DNA of 64,000 nt from Pontibacter anaerobius (lineage in GTDB: Bacteria > Bacteroidota > Bacteroidia > Cytophagales > Hymenobacteraceae), in NCBI RefSeq assembly GCF_026241195.1, contig NZ_JAPFQO010000016.1, positions 1-64,000 on the forward strand. Direction: 5' to 3'. The position numbers were made by a program, and so were the translations under genes. Shown one piece after another: positions 26,301-34,847 of the stretch. The first letter of the stretch is position 1. Each line of letters begins with the position of its first letter. The notes below the pieces were generated by a model that did not search any database, had not been told where the DNA came from, and worked only from the letters and a program-made list of their open reading frames with translations.

Positions 26301-27476
26301 ATCGGCCTCACCAAGGTCCATGTAGGCCACTATGTTGCGCAGGTTCTCCGTTGCGCGGTTATTGTTCGTTACGTATAGCTCTACGCGCCGTATAACGATG
26401 CCGGAGTTTACGAGTGGCAGGTTCTTAAGAGCTTCGTTGTAACGCCCCCTGAAAAACTGCGACAGGTAAAAGTGGCGGTCACGATCGTAATTATCTACCC
26501 TGATCTCGAATGGTTTGTTCTGGCCGCCGTTCTGAATCACGACTTCATCATTGGTACCGCGCACGCTGGAGGCAATGGTGGTAACACCCAAGCGGCCAAA
26601 CTGCAGCTGCGCCTTTACGCCAAACAGGTTCTGGGCACCTGTAATAAGCGAGTTATTGAGTGGCAGGCTTACGTTTCCGGCTTCCACTTTACGTATGATC
26701 TCCTCTTCGTAGCCGGTATAATCCAGCTTCATGTTGTTCTCGAAGTCGAAGTTGGCGTTGTTGTCCCAGTTAAAGTTAAGGCGCATTTTCTCGCCGATTT
26801 TACCTACCAGGTTCAGGGAGATGTTCTGCTCAAAGTCAAAGTCGCCGGTGCGCTGTTGGCTGAGCGGTATAGTGGGGTTCTCGTTGCGGTTAAAGCGTGC
26901 GCCGAATTTCAGCGACACGTTGCCATTCGGCTGTATATCCACGTAGTTGCCGCCAAAGATGCGGTCAAACACCGGGCTGATGTATAGCTTCGGAATCAGG
27001 CGGTTGCTGCTCACTACGCTCTCGCCATCCAGGCCGGCAGACTTGGCGCGCCAGTAGTTGCGGATGGCCTCGCGCTGCTGCCACTCCGAGTACTCCCGCA
27101 TCGACATGGAGGAGGGCGTACGGTATAGCACGCTATCGCCAATGGTCTCGGTAATATTGTAGAGCTGCAGGCTGTCGTCCAATTCTACGTTAAGTTGCAG
27201 GTTGCTTGGTTGGCCAAGCAACAGCGGCGAGTTACTGCTACGGGTACCGAACGGACTACCGCGGCGGTCAGACGGAACAAAGGTTGGTTTCCGGCTCGGG
27301 ATATATTTTGCGGTGTCCTGGCGAACGGTATCCTGCCAGTATAGGAAATCTTGAAAAGTAGACAGAATTTTCTGATCCGGCACACGTAGCCCTTCCGCCC
27401 GCGACCACCAGGCCAGCAAAGATACAGTAGCAACCGTGGCAAGCAGCAGGTTGTGCTTTTTACTTTTCCAGATCAA
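20304..27476 (-). CDS. sprA: Type IX secretion translocon SprA
   Basis: 2390 residues, close to the known SprA size. It starts with a membrane/signal segment (NLLLATVATVSLLAWWS), has repeated SprA-family blocks such as NVSLPLNNSLITGAQNLFG, FDYRLNDDVNLGATVLHLN and SYLDDFEGAETPYSLGGF, and ends in beta-strand-rich sequence (VTEGGVQLRVSLQ). SprA is the very large single-chain outer-membrane barrel through which T9SS cargo passes, closed on one side by PorV. The order maeB-ruvA-sprA-gcvH on one strand, with ruvA 17 bases upstream, suggests co-transcription. Confidence 0.96.
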   Translation of the reverse strand: MIWKSKKHNLLLATVATVSLLAWWSRAEGLRVPDQKILSTFQDFLYWQDTVRQDTAKYIPSRKPTFVPSDRRGSPFGTRSSNSPLLLGQPSNLQLNVELDDSLQLYNITETIGDSVLYRTPSSMSMREYSEWQQREAIRNYWRAKSAGLDGESVVSSNRLIPKLYISPVFDRIFGGNYVDIQPNGNVSLKFGARFNRNENPTIPLSQQRTGDFDFEQNISLNLVGKIGEKMRLNFNWDNNANFDFENNMKLDYTGYEEEIIRKVEAGNVSLPLNNSLITGAQNLFGVKAQLQFGRLGVTTIASSVRGTNDEVVIQNGGQNKPFEIRVDNYDRDRHFYLSQFFRGRYNEALKNLPLVNSGIVIRRVELYVTNNNRATENLRNIVAYMDLGEADPYREAFDTGRPATAPADNQANSLYSQISPQNSAARSNSRVDAYLQSLGLEKGIDFEHVRARKLEPNEYKFNPQLGYISLNSALLPDQVLGIAFEYTYNGKTYRVGELMDNYQNLESDQVIHMKLLRATSPSLNYPTWDLMMKNVYALDATQVNREDFKLQIVYKDDETGVDLTSLKEPSPIQNIPLVEVLNLDNVNSNNDKPSDGNFDFLPGITIDTESGRVYFPQVEPFGDYLASKLEGYPNLVDQYVFQELYEQTQTDAQQNNVKAKFYIKGKVQSTATDEIMLPGFQIAEGSVVVYSGGTRLQEGTDYQVFYDLGRIKILNPSYLNSANDLRVTYEKAELLNIQPRTMLGARFDYRLNDDVNLGATVLHLNEQTFINRVSIGDEPTNNTIYGFDVNMQKESRMLTRFVDAIPLIQTKAPSLITFSSEFAQLVPAKSKSNANEDGASYLDDFEGAETPYSLGGFTNSPWRVAATPAPLIPGQGLEYSYNRAKMAWYTIDQIFYRDNNNLKPDNITDEELANHYVRGVRRTEIFPGRDAEVSNNYEYTFDLAYYPRERGQYNYNPNLTPQGLLAGDPRNNWGGISREISFDTDFDNANIEYVEFWLMDPFLEGPKGRDGAFGGNINSQDPGQLVLNLGSVSEDILKDNEYAFENGLPADAEDVQNLEETIWGRVTQQQFLTDAFTGIPGGRQLQDIGLDGLNDADEASYFRSSFLNRIPGTPPQSIIDDPSADNFFHHLDPVYDQQNAGVLQRYKNFNGMENNSPENSRFANYTFPDKEDLNGDNVITDLEQYYEYKINLAPSQLEIGQNYIVDKVEGEEGTTWYQFRVPVRQPTNTVGNINGFKSIRFMRLYMTGFADPVVLRMAQFQFVANQWRKFDQPLTEGTPCLTCTDDARSFTVSTVNIEENGPEKQVSENDIPYVVPPGINRLRDYASTNDRRQNEQSLQLCVEDLKDSFSKAVFKNISLDLLAYKELKMFVHAQSDEPGIQDGEMQAFIRIGTDFTQNYYEYVVPLKFTQPGSNTATSIWPTENEVNIPLQDLVDAKAERNMNAPGNIFVPYTVTTADGKLIRVVGNPDFSEVEGIMIGIRNPSEANADARPHSACIWVNELRVADFVNRTGWASNARLNAKLADFANVTATGAYTTVGFGGLQQPLSLRSRDDIAQFDVSANMVLDKFLPEQWGVKVPMTVQYGVTSAEPQYDPLDKDMPLEQSLTKFDNDEARDEYKKEVITQETRKSISLLNVRKERTNPEDKVRVYDIENFALSYSYSERLFTNIETDRDYTKTYTGGIAYTYDNTPRSYQPFAKSEKLNSPYLRLIKDFNFSLLPSRFSFRADLNRFYNETYLQRPDPETRFVTTRGIEPVFQKSFFFNRIYDMRWDLTKSLSLDYTATNRSVIDEPDGRINSEIDSLEYKNKTIRENLLEGGRNTNFNQLIALNYKLPFDKFPLTDWLSADTRYATTYIWTAGSTALNQDTTFRLGNTAENNVEFSVNGRVDLVKLYNKVKFLKAVNSPTPAKPAQAAVNDTTAAKAPADLKLLKGLARVLMMTRTLNVTYLENRGSMLPGYLPDTEFFGFDDEFNAPGLPFILGKQYELSQLYSRAYNNGWYTDSSQYLNTPFSGIYSETFTGRANLEPFRNFNVTVDVRRAKSEIEEVFYRKEFDDFGDVGTVDQRQNPFTSGSFSTSFLALGTLFESTEDGLSDAFEQFIRNRHVVRDRLTDANAAAGDSGYSLNSQEVLLKSFLYAYQGREINGYEAKAESPFSRLPIPNWSVTYNGLERLPLFQKWFSQISILHAYNSSYNITSYSTSLAYQQEPSGFPTQLNEFGRIEPYYIVNQLTVVERLAPLLGVNFRTKTNLTGRLEYKLERNLSLNLTNAQITETNVKDYVVGFGYSTTSFKIPFTSTTLDNELTMRLDLQVRDNQTVQRAISTDDTGTERSQNQITNGTRQLQLRPTIDYVLSQRLNLQFYVLRTVSDPKISTSFRNSVTEGGVQLRVSLQ

Positions 27477-27493
27477 AATAGGATATCTCTCTC

Positions 27494-28084
27494 TTATGAA
27501 GATTTCAACGCAAACTTAATTAACTCCTCTACGCTCAGGTTGCCGCCTTCGCGCTTAATAATTGCGTCCAATGTTTTCTCGGCAACGTTCTTGGCAAAGC
27601 CCAAGGTTACTAATGCTGATAACGCCTCGGCACGGTTGGTATTGTATGCTACAGCAGAGACAGGAGCATCGGTCAGCAGCACCTCCTTTTTCATTTTATC
27701 TTTCAGTTCCAGAATGATGCGCTGGGCCGTTTTGGCGCCTATCCCTTTTACGTGCTGAATGGTGCGTACATCCTCCCGCACAATGGCCTGCTGTATCTCT
27801 TCCACCGACAGCGAAGACAGGATCATTAATCCCGTATTAGGGCCAACGCCGGAGATGGAGATCAGGTGCAGGAAAGCCTCCTTCTCTGCCACGGTGGTGA
27901 AGCCATACAACGTATGAGCATCCTCTTTTATGTGCAGGTACGTATGCAGCTTGCAGCGCTCACCGGTCGGCAGCGAAGAGTAGGTGCTGAGTGATATCTT
28001 GATCTGGTAACCTATGCCATTAGCTTCGATAATGACATAGGTTGGATCTTTGTGCGTCAGTTTGCCATCAATATAGGCTATCAT
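27494..28084 (-). CDS. ruvA: Holliday junction branch-migration protein RuvA
   Basis: 196 residues. Domain I (OB fold) opens MIAYIDGKLTHKDPTYVII; domain II has two helix-hairpin-helix motifs (ISGVGPNTGLMIL and VKGIGAKTAQRIILELKDK); domain III is the C-terminal VEELIKFALK helix bundle that contacts RuvB. It binds four-way junctions as a tetramer and loads RuvB. The start codon abuts the stop of maeB (adjacent bases), and sprA follows after 17 bases. Confidence 0.95.
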   Translation of the reverse strand: MIAYIDGKLTHKDPTYVIIEANGIGYQIKISLSTYSSLPTGERCKLHTYLHIKEDAHTLYGFTTVAEKEAFLHLISISGVGPNTGLMILSSLSVEEIQQAIVREDVRTIQHVKGIGAKTAQRIILELKDKMKKEVLLTDAPVSAVAYNTNRAEALSALVTLGFAKNVAEKTLDAIIKREGGNLSVEELIKFALKSS

Positions 28085-30358
28085 CTATATATGTTGATTG
28101 TTATAGTTCTGAGCATCTACGACAGCAATGGCTACCATGTTCACGATGTCGCGGATGGAGGAACCGAGCTGAAGTATGTGTACCGGTTTGCGCATACCCA
28201 TCAGCACCGGTCCAATTACCTCAACACCACCTATTTCCTGCAGCAGTTTGTAAGCAATGTTGCCCGCCGTAAGCGTCGGGAAAACAAGTGTGTTGGCGCC
28301 TTTTTCCGCCAGTTCGCTGAACGGGTAGTGCTCGCGCAGCATGTTTTTATTCAAAGCCGTGTTTGCCTGCATTTCTCCGTCTATCAGCAGGTCCGGGTAG
28401 CGCTGTTTTGCCTTGCGAACTGCTTCGGCTCCTTTGTCCGGAATGTCGCCGCGCACGGAGCCGAAGTTAGAAAACGAAAGCATGGCCACGCGTGGCTCTG
28501 TATCGAAGAAACGCACCGTACGGGCCGTCAGACCGATGATATCCACCAGTTCATCAGCAGTTGGGTTCACGTTTACCGTCGTGTCTGCAAAGAAATATGG
28601 CTCCTTCTGGCCAAGCACAATGTACATACCGGCCACTTTGTTTATGCCTTCTTCCACGCCGATTACCTGTAGCGCCGGCGAAATGGTTTTGGAGTAGTCG
28701 CGGGTAAGGCCGGAGATAAGGGCATCAGCCTCGCCGGTGTGCAGCATCATACTTCCGAAGTAGTTGCGGTCGCGCATCAGGCGGCGTGCATCGAACAGCG
28801 TCACGCCTTTTCGCTGGCGCTTCTTGTATAGTATCTGTGCGAATTCCTCTTTCTTAGCTTCCTCCACCAGCGGGTCGATGATCTGCGCGCCATGGAGGTC
28901 CATGTTGTTCTCTTCGATGATGGCTTTGATGCGCTCCGGGTTGCCAAGAAGTATAGGTTTGGCTATTCGCTGCTCCTGCACGATCTGGGCAGCCTTCAGA
29001 ATCTTGTAATTATCTGCCTCGGCAAATACCACCGTCTTAGGGTCTTTCTTGGCCTGCGTAGTAATACGCGACATCAGTTTCTGGTCTATACCGATACGCT
29101 CTTTCAGTTCCACTTCGTAGGCCTCCCAGTCTGTAATCGGGCGGCGCGCCACACCGCTTTCCATCGCTGCCTTTGCCACTGCCGGTGATACGGTTGTGAT
29201 CAGGCGTGGGTCAAGCGGTTTCGGGATAAGGTAAAAGCGGCCGAAGTTGATGGTGTTGTCTCCATAGGCTTTGTGCACGATCTCCGGAACGGGCTCTTTT
29301 GCCAGTTCTGCCAGCGCACGTACGGCGGCCAGTTTCATCTCCTCGTTAATTTCCGTGGCACGCACATCTAACGCTCCCCTGAAAATGTATGGGAAGCCTA
29401 GTACGTTGTTTACCTGGTTAGGATGGTCGGAGCGTCCGGTAGCCATAATCAGGTCCTCGCGGGTAGCCATCGCCACCTCGTAAGGGATTTCCGGATCCGG
29501 GTTAGCCAAGGCAAAGATGATCGGGTCGTTGGCCATTAACTGCACGAACTGCGGTGGCAGCACGTTGCCTGCCGAAAGGCCCACGAACACATCAGCGTCC
29601 TGCATGGCTTCTTCCAGCGTATTTATCTTGCGCATCGTAACGAACTGCGCTTTGTAGATGTCCAGATCGTCACGCTCCGGCCGGATAATGCCTTCCTTGT
29701 CAAACATCACGATGTTATCCATCTGAACACCCAGTGCCACATAGAGCTTGGCACAAGCAATGGCAGCAGCTCCGGCACCGTTCACCACCATTTTTATACT
29801 TTCGATTCTCTTGCCTACAAGCTCCAGCGCGTTTAGCAGGGCGGCAGACGAAATGATAGCCGTACCGTGCTGGTCATCGTGCATCAGCGGGATGTTCATC
29901 TGCGTCTTGAGCGCATTCTCGATCTTGAAGCTCTCCGGCGCTTTAATGTCTTCTAGGTTGATGCCGCCGAAGGTAGGCTCCAAAGATTTTACAATGCGGA
30001 TGAACTCCTCCGGGTCAGTACAGTCAATCTCAATGTCAAACACATCAATTCCGGCAAACTTCTTGAAAAGTACGCCTTTCCCTTCCATTACCGGTTTAGA
30101 GGCATCCGGCCCAATGTTACCGAGCCCTAGTACGGCGGTTCCGTTTGATATTACACCTACCAGGTTGCCCTTGGCGGTATACTTGTATACATTGTCCTTA
30201 TCGGCGTGAATTTCTTTACAAGGTTCTGCAACACCCGGGGAATATGCCAGCGCTAAATCGTGCTGCGTGCTTACCATTTTGGTGGGCACTACCTCAATCT
30301 TCCCGGGTTTCCCTTCCATGTGGTAGTTCAGGGCGTCCTCTTTGTTTACTCTAATCAT
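28085..30358 (-). CDS. maeB: NADP-dependent malic enzyme with phosphotransacetylase-like domain
   Basis: 757 residues, the MaeB-type hybrid. Residues about 1-420 are malic enzyme: [16 protein letters not shown], the Tyr-containing [19 protein letters not shown], the metal region [15 protein letters not shown] and the nucleotide-binding [15 protein letters not shown]. Residues about 430-757 are a phosphate acetyltransferase-like domain ([17 protein letters not shown] and NIGPVLMG-type end) that in homologues is regulatory rather than catalytic. It makes pyruvate and NADPH from malate. First gene of the maeB-ruvA-sprA run. Confidence 0.94.
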   Translation of the reverse strand: MIRVNKEDALNYHMEGKPGKIEVVPTKMVSTQHDLALAYSPGVAEPCKEIHADKDNVYKYTAKGNLVGVISNGTAVLGLGNIGPDASKPVMEGKGVLFKKFAGIDVFDIEIDCTDPEEFIRIVKSLEPTFGGINLEDIKAPESFKIENALKTQMNIPLMHDDQHGTAIISSAALLNALELVGKRIESIKMVVNGAGAAAIACAKLYVALGVQMDNIVMFDKEGIIRPERDDLDIYKAQFVTMRKINTLEEAMQDADVFVGLSAGNVLPPQFVQLMANDPIIFALANPDPEIPYEVAMATREDLIMATGRSDHPNQVNNVLGFPYIFRGALDVRATEINEEMKLAAVRALAELAKEPVPEIVHKAYGDNTINFGRFYLIPKPLDPRLITTVSPAVAKAAMESGVARRPITDWEAYEVELKERIGIDQKLMSRITTQAKKDPKTVVFAEADNYKILKAAQIVQEQRIAKPILLGNPERIKAIIEENNMDLHGAQIIDPLVEEAKKEEFAQILYKKRQRKGVTLFDARRLMRDRNYFGSMMLHTGEADALISGLTRDYSKTISPALQVIGVEEGINKVAGMYIVLGQKEPYFFADTTVNVNPTADELVDIIGLTARTVRFFDTEPRVAMLSFSNFGSVRGDIPDKGAEAVRKAKQRYPDLLIDGEMQANTALNKNMLREHYPFSELAEKGANTLVFPTLTAGNIAYKLLQEIGGVEVIGPVLMGMRKPVHILQLGSSIRDIVNMVAIAVVDAQNYNNQHI

Positions 30359-30563
30359 TTGTTGTGTTGTTGTAAGTCGTGTACTTTCTCAACCTTGCCC
30401 GCCTGTCTTTAACTTTCCCCCAAGTACATCTGGTTAAAGACCAATTTTGCAAGAATTTACGGTTAATCCAAAGTTGAGCCTCCAAAGATAAGCGGTGCAA
30501 TAGTTATGAGTGCAGAAATTGTTGTTTTTTTAACATGAGCGTAACGGAGCCAAGTATAAACAA

Positions 30564-30591
30564 AGAGCACCTTCTGTACGGAAGGTGCTCC
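30564..30591 (-). terminator. Terminator downstream of the LysM transglycosylase
   Basis: GAGCACCTTC and GAAGGTGCTC form a 10-bp stem with a six-base loop. On the minus strand a TTTGTTT tract follows. It ends the tatA-gatA-transglycosylase unit. The rest of 30359-30563 shows no gene. Confidence 0.7.
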
Positions 30592-30615
30592 TGGTGTAGC
30601 GGGTAGTGCTATACT

Positions 30616-32130
30616 TTAGCTCAGGATCAGTTTCTGGCCTGGCTTCAGGTTGTTAGATTTTAGCTTGTTCAGTTTTTTGATCTGCTCTATCGTGATGCCG
30701 TCATACTTGCGGGAGATTTGCCAGAGCGTGTCTCCAGGCTGCACATGGTAAATCAGCTCTCTTTTCTCCACAGCAGACTTAGCGTTGCTTTTAGCATCGT
30801 TGTTAACTGCCAGCACGGCTCCTGTTGGCTGACCCTGTTGCAGGATCTGTAGTTTCTGGTCTGCTGCTATATAGCTGCTGTTCAGGTTGTTCCACTCTTT
30901 TAGCTGGTCTACCGTTACATCATGGCGCCTGGCAATGCTGCTCAGGTTGTCGCCGCGCTGCACGGTGTACGTAATGTTAGAGGTTTTAGCAGAAGCCCTA
31001 GGCTCTGGTGCCTCTTCCGTTTTGGCGGATGCCAGCATTACCGGTGCCTGCTCCTGCACTTTTTGCTGGAGTGGGGCAGGGGCAGCGGCCATAAGTATAC
31101 AACTCTTATCCTCGTTAGTGGCCAGAAGGCTGGCTCTGCTAGACGGGATGCGGAGTTTATACTTGTTGCCAGGTACGGTGTTTTTCTTCAGCTCAGGGTT
31201 TAGGGCAAGGATCTCTTCGGGTGTAAGGTGCAGCTCTGCCGCCAGTCTTTCCACTTCCAGTTCCTGCGTTACCTCCAGGTAGGCTACCTCCGGCTGGTAA
31301 AGTATGGAGTCGGAGAAAATGTTGTGCTCTCCGGCATAGTTCATGGCGTAGCGCACGGCTGTCATACTTGGCACATAACCTCTCGTTTCGCGCGGCAGGT
31401 AAGGGAAAATGTCCCAGAATGATTTTTTGCCGCCAGCCTTACGAATGGCTTTGTTTACGTTGCCCTGGCCACAGTTATAGGCCGCCAGCGCCAGTTCCCA
31501 GTCGTCGTAGTATTTGTACAGCCGGCGCAGGAAGAGCATGGCTGCCTCCGTGGATTTCTCCGGGTCCAGGCGCTCGTCTACATACTGCGTCTGGTGCAGG
31601 CCATACTCGCGGCCGGTAGGCTTCATAAACTGCCAGAGCCCGGCGGCCCCAACAGGGCTCTGCGCCAACGGGTTCAGGCCAGACTCCACAATAGCCAGGT
31701 ACTTGAGTTCATCTGGCATGTTATGCTTCTTGAGGTACTTCTCAAAAAGCGGGAAGTATACGTTCTCCCGCGTGAGCATGGTGCGCGTATACTTGCGGTT
31801 ACGGATGGTAAAGTAATCGATAAAATTCCTTACGAAGTCGTTGAACACCAAAGGGATGTCCGACTCAATGCAGCTCAGCCTGTCGGCAATTACATCGTCG
31901 GGCTCGTTGGGTACAGTTTCTACCATCAGCGCCAGTTCCTCAGGCGACAGCATGAATACCGACGTATCTGTCACCGTGGTAACTTGCAGCTTTAGAGAGT
32001 CTACGGAGACGGATAAAGAGTCGCTGGATGGCACCTCAAGCAAACGGCTATGGCCGATAGCACTGGCGTTTACAGACCAGATGCTGCCAGCCATAGCCGC
32101 AAGCAATGTAAAGAATTTGCAGTAAGTCAT
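30616..32130 (-). CDS. Lytic transglycosylase with two LysM domains (MltD-like)
   Basis: 504 residues with a signal peptide (about 1-24). Residues about 120-250 are an SLT domain: the catalytic Glu is in YLAIVESGLNPLAQSPVGAA, followed by GLWQFMKPTGREYGL and ALAAYNCGQGNVNKAI. Two C-terminal LysM modules (about 385-430, YTVQRGDNLSSIARRHDV; about 459-504, YHVQPGDTLWQISRKYDG) bind peptidoglycan. It cleaves glycan strands in the periplasm. It starts eight bases after the gatA stop on the same strand. Confidence 0.92.
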   Translation of the reverse strand: MTYCKFFTLLAAMAGSIWSVNASAIGHSRLLEVPSSDSLSVSVDSLKLQVTTVTDTSVFMLSPEELALMVETVPNEPDDVIADRLSCIESDIPLVFNDFVRNFIDYFTIRNRKYTRTMLTRENVYFPLFEKYLKKHNMPDELKYLAIVESGLNPLAQSPVGAAGLWQFMKPTGREYGLHQTQYVDERLDPEKSTEAAMLFLRRLYKYYDDWELALAAYNCGQGNVNKAIRKAGGKKSFWDIFPYLPRETRGYVPSMTAVRYAMNYAGEHNIFSDSILYQPEVAYLEVTQELEVERLAAELHLTPEEILALNPELKKNTVPGNKYKLRIPSSRASLLATNEDKSCILMAAAPAPLQQKVQEQAPVMLASAKTEEAPEPRASAKTSNITYTVQRGDNLSSIARRHDVTVDQLKEWNNLNSSYIAADQKLQILQQGQPTGAVLAVNNDAKSNAKSAVEKRELIYHVQPGDTLWQISRKYDGITIEQIKKLNKLKSNNLKPGQKLILS

Positions 32131-32138
32131 GTCAAGGT

Positions 32139-33575
32139 TTATGCTTCAACGGTTATCTTGTCCAGTATGTAATTTGAGAAAGCGAGCAACTGCGGCTCCT
32201 CAAATGAGCGGGTCATTAACTGCAACCCGATGGACAGGCCGTTGGCATCGCGCCCAACCGGAATAGAGATGGCTGGAACGCCTGCAAGTGAGGCCTGGAC
32301 CGTAAAGATATCAGCCAGGTACATGGCTAATGGGTTCGCTGTGTTTTCTCCTATTTTAAAAGCAGTAGTAGGAGCGGTAGGCAATATAAGAAAATCATAT
32401 TGCTGAAGCAACTCGTCGGTCTTCTCTTTTATAAGGCGTCTCACCTTTTGTGCCTTGGTATAGTAGGCATCGTAATAATCGGCGCTGAGTACAAAAGTGC
32501 CCAGCATGATACGGCGCTGTACCTCCTGCCCAAAGCCTTCGGCTCTTGTCTTCTTGTACAGCGATGTCAGGTCGGTTACATTGTCGGAGCGGTAGCCATA
32601 CTTCACGCCGTCGTATCGGCCCAGGTTAGAGCTGGCTTCGGCGGTGGTAAGTATGTAGTAGGTCGGCACCATAAAGTCCAAGTATGGGAAGTCCACAGCC
32701 TCTACTTCATGGCCTGCATCGCGTAGCATATCCTTCACGCCGAGTATGGCGTCTTTTACCTCTGTCTCAAGGCCCTCACGCTCAAAACAGTCGCGGATAT
32801 AACCAATTTTATACTTTTTGTCTGTTTGCAACAGTTGGCTGTAAGCTGGCACCTCGCGCTGGCTGGCCGTGCTGTCCATGCCGTCCTGTCCGGCCATTAC
32901 CTCCAGCAGCAGGGCCGCGTCCTCTACGCTCTTTGTTATCAGGCCGATCTGGTCGAAAGAAGAGGCATAGGCGATAAGGCCATAGCGGGAAATGCGGGAA
33001 TAAGTCGGCTTTAAGCCAATTACGCCGCAGAACGAAGCAGGCTGACGCACTGAGCCACCTGTATCCGATCCGATAGAGGCCAGGCACAGGTCGGCTTGCA
33101 CAGCCACGGCAGAACCACCAGACGAGCCGCCCGGTACACGGGCAGGATCATCGGCGTTCAGTACATTTCCGAAAGAGGAATTCTCATTGGAGGCACCCAT
33201 GGCAAACTCGTCGCAATTCTGGCGTCCGATGATGATGGCATCCTCGGCAAGCATGCGCTGCACCGCCGAGGCAGTATAAAGCGATTTGAAGCCGTTCAGG
33301 ATCTGGCTGGAGGCCTGCAGGCTGTGTCCCTCGTAGGCCAACACGTCCTTTATGCCTATTACCATACCTGCCAGCTTGCCGGCTGTGCCGTCGGCTAACT
33401 TCTTGTCAACAGCATCGGCCTGGGCCAGTGCTTCTTCTTCAAAAGTTTCCAGGAAAGCATTCAGTTCGGCTTTCTCCTTAATATTCCGGAGGTAATGTTC
33501 TACCAGTTGCCTGCAGGAAACCTGACCGCCGGCAATGTCTGTGCGAATGTCGCGTAGCGAATTATACTGTCTCAA
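32139..33575 (-). CDS. gatA: Asp-tRNA(Asn)/Glu-tRNA(Gln) amidotransferase subunit A
   Basis: 478 residues. The amidase signature with its Ser-cisSer-Lys triad is present: Lys in GMVIGIKDVLAYEG, PGGSSGGSAVAVQ and GSDTGGSVRQPASFCG. The GatCAB complex converts mischarged Glu-tRNA(Gln) or Asp-tRNA(Asn); gatB and gatC are not in this window. The start is a TTG at 33575 whose bases overlap the tatA stop as TTGA, so translation is likely coupled; there is no ATG nearby that keeps the normal N-terminus (RQYNSLRDIRTDI). Confidence 0.93.
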   Translation of the reverse strand: MRQYNSLRDIRTDIAGGQVSCRQLVEHYLRNIKEKAELNAFLETFEEEALAQADAVDKKLADGTAGKLAGMVIGIKDVLAYEGHSLQASSQILNGFKSLYTASAVQRMLAEDAIIIGRQNCDEFAMGASNENSSFGNVLNADDPARVPGGSSGGSAVAVQADLCLASIGSDTGGSVRQPASFCGVIGLKPTYSRISRYGLIAYASSFDQIGLITKSVEDAALLLEVMAGQDGMDSTASQREVPAYSQLLQTDKKYKIGYIRDCFEREGLETEVKDAILGVKDMLRDAGHEVEAVDFPYLDFMVPTYYILTTAEASSNLGRYDGVKYGYRSDNVTDLTSLYKKTRAEGFGQEVQRRIMLGTFVLSADYYDAYYTKAQKVRRLIKEKTDELLQQYDFLILPTAPTTAFKIGENTANPLAMYLADIFTVQASLAGVPAISIPVGRDANGLSIGLQLMTRSFEEPQLLAFSNYILDKITVEA

Positions 33576-33790
33576 TCTTTTTTGGACTTAGGATCGTCTT
33601 TAATGGATTGCTCGAGCTCGTGTTTGATGATGTTTGTAGCGTCTTTGAACTCCCGCATGCCACGGCCAAATGAGCGGGCAATGCTCGGGATTTTATCAGC
33701 GCCAAACAGCAAAAGGATGGCGGTTATAATAACCATCATCTCACCTCCTCCCAGGTCTCCCAGGAAAAGGAAAATGGTATTAAGGCACAT
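33572..33790 (-). CDS. tatA: Twin-arginine translocase TatA/E family protein, copy 1
   Basis: 72 residues: short N-terminal membrane helix ([18 protein letters not shown]), the conserved GADKIP hinge and amphipathic helix with FGRGMREFKDA, then a charged tail. It forms the pore-like component of the Tat system with TatC, which is not in the window. It lies 36 bases downstream of a second tatA and overlaps the gatA start by four bases. Confidence 0.9.
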   Translation of the reverse strand: MCLNTIFLFLGDLGGGEMMVIITAILLLFGADKIPSIARSFGRGMREFKDATNIIKHELEQSIKDDPKSKKD

Positions 33791-33826
33791 ATCTCTACCT
33801 TAAAAACTAAATTGTGCGGGAAGAGA

Positions 33827-34039
33827 CTACTTTGTGGTGTTGTCGTCTTTTACTGAGCTCTCGATGTCGTTCTTGATCTCTTTCGTAGCATCTTTGAACT
33901 CCCGGATGCCGCGGCCCAGGCCTTTAGCAAGTTCAGGAATTCGCTTAGCGCCGAACAGCAACAGGATAGCAAACAGAATAAGGATAACTTCTGTACCGCC
34001 TAGGCCTCCAATAAACAAGAAAATGTTGGTGATACCCAT
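33827..34039 (-). CDS. tatA: Twin-arginine translocase TatA/E family protein, copy 2
   Basis: 70 residues with the same plan as its neighbour: membrane helix ending [28 protein letters not shown] amphipathic helix, charged tail. The two are clearly paralogous (both read (R)xGRGxREFKDAT) but diverged in the tail. First gene of the tatA-tatA-gatA-transglycosylase unit, behind a perfect TAnnTTTG box. Confidence 0.9.
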   Translation of the reverse strand: MGITNIFLFIGGLGGTEVILILFAILLLFGAKRIPELAKGLGRGIREFKDATKEIKNDIESSVKDDNTTK

Positions 34040-34064
34040 GTCTTTAATCTTTTAAAGTGTGTTA

Positions 34065-34072
34065 CAAAATTA
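34065..34072 (-). promoter_or_regulatory. -7 box upstream of the tatA pair
   Basis: The minus strand reads TAATTTTG, 25 bases before the first tatA ATG, a perfect TAnnTTTG. A GTTTA at roughly the right distance may serve as a weak -33 element. Confidence 0.55.
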
Positions 34073-34228
34073 GGGTTAATATTTTAAATAAACCCACATC
34101 AGTCGGGATAAGTTTAAAACGCCCCAAAGTAAGTATAAATGTGCAGGCTGTCACGTAACCAAAAGAAAAATTTGTTTCTCTCACATAGAAGCTGGGGTGA
34201 AGAACTGAGCCGAGGTGAAATCGTCTGC

Positions 34229-34274
34229 TTCCGTTTTTGGGAAAATTGCATTGAAATTAATCCCAAAAACGGAA
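34229..34274. repeat. Perfect 14-bp inverted repeat with 18-base spacer
   Basis: TTCCGTTTTTGGGA (34229-34242) and TCCCAAAAACGGAA (34261-34274) are exact complements. It lies in the AT-rich 34040-34847 gap, which has no convincing reading frame. It is not followed by a T run, so it is not a standard terminator. Function unknown: an operator, an RNA hairpin or the ends of a tiny element are possible. Confidence 0.7.
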
Positions 34275-34672
34275 AAATGCATCTTGGGTGATTATTGTAA
34301 CAATTTGTTATTTAGCGTATTATATGTTATTTCCCTTGTGGTATAGAACTTGTTATGCCAGGTTTTAGGTAGAAGGCCGAAATGCGTTCAAGTGGCACTA
34401 CCTACAGTTAGCGGAGCTGCTGCTAATTTTAACCTTAAATGCAACTTTATTGCATCGCTGTCTGTTTCAAAAATAAGGAACAAAAATTCTGAAACCTTAT
34501 TTTTAAATAGTAGTATAGCTATACAAAGATGCTTGCTTACTCGCAATTTGTTTTTGCCTCAGTGTTGCATTTTTATAAACGAGGTTGTAATTTAGAGACA
34601 TGAAATCTCAGCAGAGCCCTTAGGCCTGCTTATAGATATAAATATTAAGTTTGTTTTCATAGCTTGGAAAGG

Positions 34673-34698
34673 CACCCTGCACTGTGGGGTGTTTTTTT
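34673..34698 (+). terminator. Plus-strand terminator with no gene before it
   Basis: CACCC..GGGGTG hairpin (34673-34691) followed by seven T. No plus-strand gene exists in the preceding 630 bases, so it may end a short untranslated RNA. Confidence 0.55.
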
Positions 34699-34779
34699 AT
34701 TTTTACACAGCGCTGTTATGTTTTCTAACACAAACGGCCTTTAGTTATTATAGTTTGTTTTGCCTGGGGGAGGCAAAGC

Positions 34780-34817
34780 TAAAAAAGAAAGCCACGGCAT
34801 CTGCTGTGGCTTTTTTA
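34780..34817. terminator. Terminator of the envelope operon
   Basis: GCCACGGC/GCTGTGGC stem (34790-34810) flanked by an A run on the left and T6 on the right, so it works in both directions. It lies 31 bases past the stop of the leftward envC-like gene. Confidence 0.75.
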
Positions 34818-34847
34818 ATTTTAGCTCCTGGAGCTTTGTGTCCTTTG

